Both the position numbers and the translations under genes were made by a program. This document shows, piece after piece, positions 4,815 through 6,171 of a stretch of DNA of 6,171 nt; the stretch's first letter is position 1; each line of letters begins with the position of its first letter. This DNA comes from Prevotellaceae bacterium UBA1786. Its GTDB lineage: Bacteria; Bacteroidota; Bacteroidia; Bacteroidales; Bacteroidaceae. A model generated the notes under the pieces. That model saw only the letters and a list, made by a program, of their open reading frames with translations. It was not told where the DNA came from and made no database searches. The stretch covers positions 10,420-16,590 of the forward strand of contig DCGE01000193.1 of the NCBI GenBank assembly GCA_002314525.1, read 5' to 3'.

Positions 4815-6171
4815 ATGGGTGTAAGATTAAATAAAGCTATCAAAGAACTGAATGTGGGAATCAACACCGTTGCTGAATTCCTGCAGAAGAAGGGTATGGC
4901 TCTTGAGGAGGCAACCCCGAATGCCAAACTGACGGATGAGCAGTATGCATTGCTCATCAGTAAGTTCGGTGCCGATAAGGATAAAAATGATATGACCCGC
5001 TTGGATATCCAGCGCCGTAAGGAACGCGACGAGAAGGAAAAGGCCGAGCGCAAGAAACGCGAACAGGAAGAGGCCGCTGCAAAACGCAAAAAGGCGGAGG
5101 AGGTCTTCCATACGAAGAGCGAGAATATCCAGAAGGTTGAACTCAAGATCGTAGGTTCCATTGCTGACAAGAATGCCAGCAAGCCTAAGTCAGATCCGGT
5201 GAAGGAAGAGGTCAAGTCTGATTCCGACCAGCCGAAGACTGACGTCAAGCCGCAGGTTGTGGAAGAAGCAAAGAAGGAACAGCCAACTCCTGAACCGACC
5301 GTAGAGGCACCAAAGGAACCTGCTGAGGCTCCAAAGGCTCCGGCTCCAAAGACCGAAACTCCAGCACCGAAGGCTGAACCAGCACCAGCTCCGGCTCCTG
5401 AACCACAAGGACCGGTTGATGCTCCACAGACTGAGACTTCATCTGAGACACCGGCATCGTCCGAGATCTACAAAGTTGAGGCACCGGCACCTTCAGTAAG
5501 TTTCAAGAAGGTGGGATTCGTTGACCTTTCGGCAATCAACTTGAAGACCCGTCCTGACAAGAAGTCAAAGGCTGAGAAGAAGAAGGAACGCGAGGAGAAG
5601 GACGCAGCCCGTCAGGAGGCAAAGGTCAAGTATAAGGAGTCTGTGATGAAGGAACTCGGAGCAGGCGCCGGAAACGATGCCCAGAAGAAGAAACGTCAGC
5701 GCATCAATAACGGAAAGGTTGATATCAATGCTGCTGTTGCCAGTCAGAAGAAGGACGAGCGAAAGGGTGCAAACAGACCTAAGGATGATCGTCACGGAAA
5801 CAAGGACGATCGTCGTGATGAACGTCGCGGCCAGCAACCTCAGCAGTCACAGCAGGGCGGCGGAAAGAAGAACAAGAAGAACAAGAAGAATGTCAAGGTT
5901 GAACTGACTGACGAGGAAGTTGCAAAGCAGGTTAAGGAAACACTTGCACGACTGACTAACAAGTCTATCAAGAGCGGTGTGAAGCACCGTAAGGAGAACC
6001 GTGAACGCCATCGTCTCAATGCTGAGGCAGAGGAGAACGCAGAAAACAAAGTTCTTCAACTCACCGAATTCGTTACTGCAAACGACCTTGCAGTCATGAT
6101 GGGAATATCGGTCACTCAGGTCATCTCAACCTGTATGTCGCTTGGACTCATGGTGTCTATCAACCAGCGTC
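4815..6171 (+). CDS. infB: Translation initiation factor IF-2, N-terminal part (3' end outside window)
   Basis: The frame is open from the ATG at 4815 to the window edge: 452 residues, roughly the first half of a Bacteroidetes IF-2 (about 950-1000 aa). IF-2 is the GTPase that brings initiator fMet-tRNA to the 30S subunit and promotes subunit joining. Residues 1-55 are the first IF2_N mini-domain (MGVRLNKAIKELNVGINTVA onward). A charged, probably single-helix segment rich in K/R/E follows (about 60-100), then an acidic and Pro/Ala-rich linker (about 120-220). Next are the Bacteroidetes-type segment SFKKVGFVDLSAINLK (229-244), basic K/E-rich stretches, an R/D/G/Q/K low-complexity part (about 320-360), and a second IF2_N domain (412-452, VLQLTEFVTANDLAVMMG onward). 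The GTPase domain, with its G1-G5 motifs, lies beyond the window. It starts 17 nt after the nusA stop without a Shine-Dalgarno; the family opening M-x-x-R-L-N-K supports the start. Confidence 0.96.
   Translation, partial: MGVRLNKAIKELNVGINTVAEFLQKKGMALEEATPNAKLTDEQYALLISKFGADKDKNDMTRLDIQRRKERDEKEKAERKKREQEEAAAKRKKAEEVFHTKSENIQKVELKIVGSIADKNASKPKSDPVKEEVKSDSDQPKTDVKPQVVEEAKKEQPTPEPTVEAPKEPAEAPKAPAPKTETPAPKAEPAPAPAPEPQGPVDAPQTETSSETPASSEIYKVEAPAPSVSFKKVGFVDLSAINLKTRPDKKSKAEKKKEREEKDAARQEAKVKYKESVMKELGAGAGNDAQKKKRQRINNGKVDINAAVASQKKDERKGANRPKDDRHGNKDDRRDERRGQQPQQSQQGGGKKNKKNKKNVKVELTDEEVAKQVKETLARLTNKSIKSGVKHRKENRERHRLNAEAEENAENKVLQLTEFVTANDLAVMMGISVTQVISTCMSLGLMVSINQR
5865..5890 (+). repeat. 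AAGAAGAAC micro-repeat in infB
   Basis: Copies of AAGAAGAAC/T encode a KKNKKNKKN run inside the unstructured linker of IF-2. It is an in-frame low-complexity tract where copy number can vary without breaking the gene. Confidence 0.5.

Noticed and set aside
4766..5248. 160-codon minus-strand frame opposite the nusA end and infB start
   Set aside because: It is Ser/Phe/Leu-rich low-complexity sequence, as expected from reading the complement of Lys/Glu-rich IF-2 codons; no start signal or family match.
5281..5413. Pro/Ala/Glu/Lys repeats in IF-2 as a tandem-repeat surface protein or separate gene
   Set aside because: They are in frame within infB, between recognisable IF-2 domains; such linkers are normal for Bacteroidetes IF-2.
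5190..5490. Minus-strand frames rich in Trp/Arg/Ser or Pro/Val/Gln opposite the IF-2 linker
   Set aside because: Composition is the complement of the Pro/Ala/Lys/Glu linker; not a gene.

Overview
The window looks like chromosomal core DNA from a member of the Bacteroidales, most likely a Prevotella-like organism. Three things point there. The RimP, NusA and IF2 sequences are of the Bacteroidetes kind. Three promoters have the Bacteroidetes -7 element TAnnTTTG, two of them with a TTTG -33 element at 19-20 bp. Start codons mostly lack a Shine-Dalgarno sequence. I see no mobile element, tRNA, rRNA or CRISPR array.

Layout: (1) Bases 1-174 hold the last 57 codons of a plus-strand gene I do not recognise. 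(2) It converges on, and overlaps by 25 bp, a minus-strand gene (150-764) whose C-terminal half resembles the PUR-alpha-like (DUF3276) nucleic-acid-binding domain; this gene has its own promoter. (3) A strong hairpin terminator (841-879) separates it from a minus-strand pair: a glutamine synthetase (1500-2882) followed 4 nt later by a 205-aa conserved protein of unknown function (878-1495). (4) A 208-bp divergent intergenic region (2883-3090) carries back-to-back promoters. (5) On the plus strand come rimP (3091-3507), nusA (3520-4797) and the first 452 codons of infB (4815 to the window end), with gaps of 12 and 17 nt.

The plus-strand cluster is the widely conserved rimP-nusA-infB operon: 30S subunit maturation, transcription elongation/termination control, and translation initiation. 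The minus-strand pair links ammonium assimilation with an uncharacterised protein.

The most interesting part is the rimP-operon leader. Its promoter spacer is filled exactly by a perfect inverted repeat. The transcript then contains an 11-bp hairpin with a GAAA tetraloop and a short U tract, resembling an attenuator. The same leader can be read as two mini-ORFs (14 and 7 codons) chained to each other and to rimP by ATGA overlaps. This arrangement is visible in the sequence; a regulatory function is inference.
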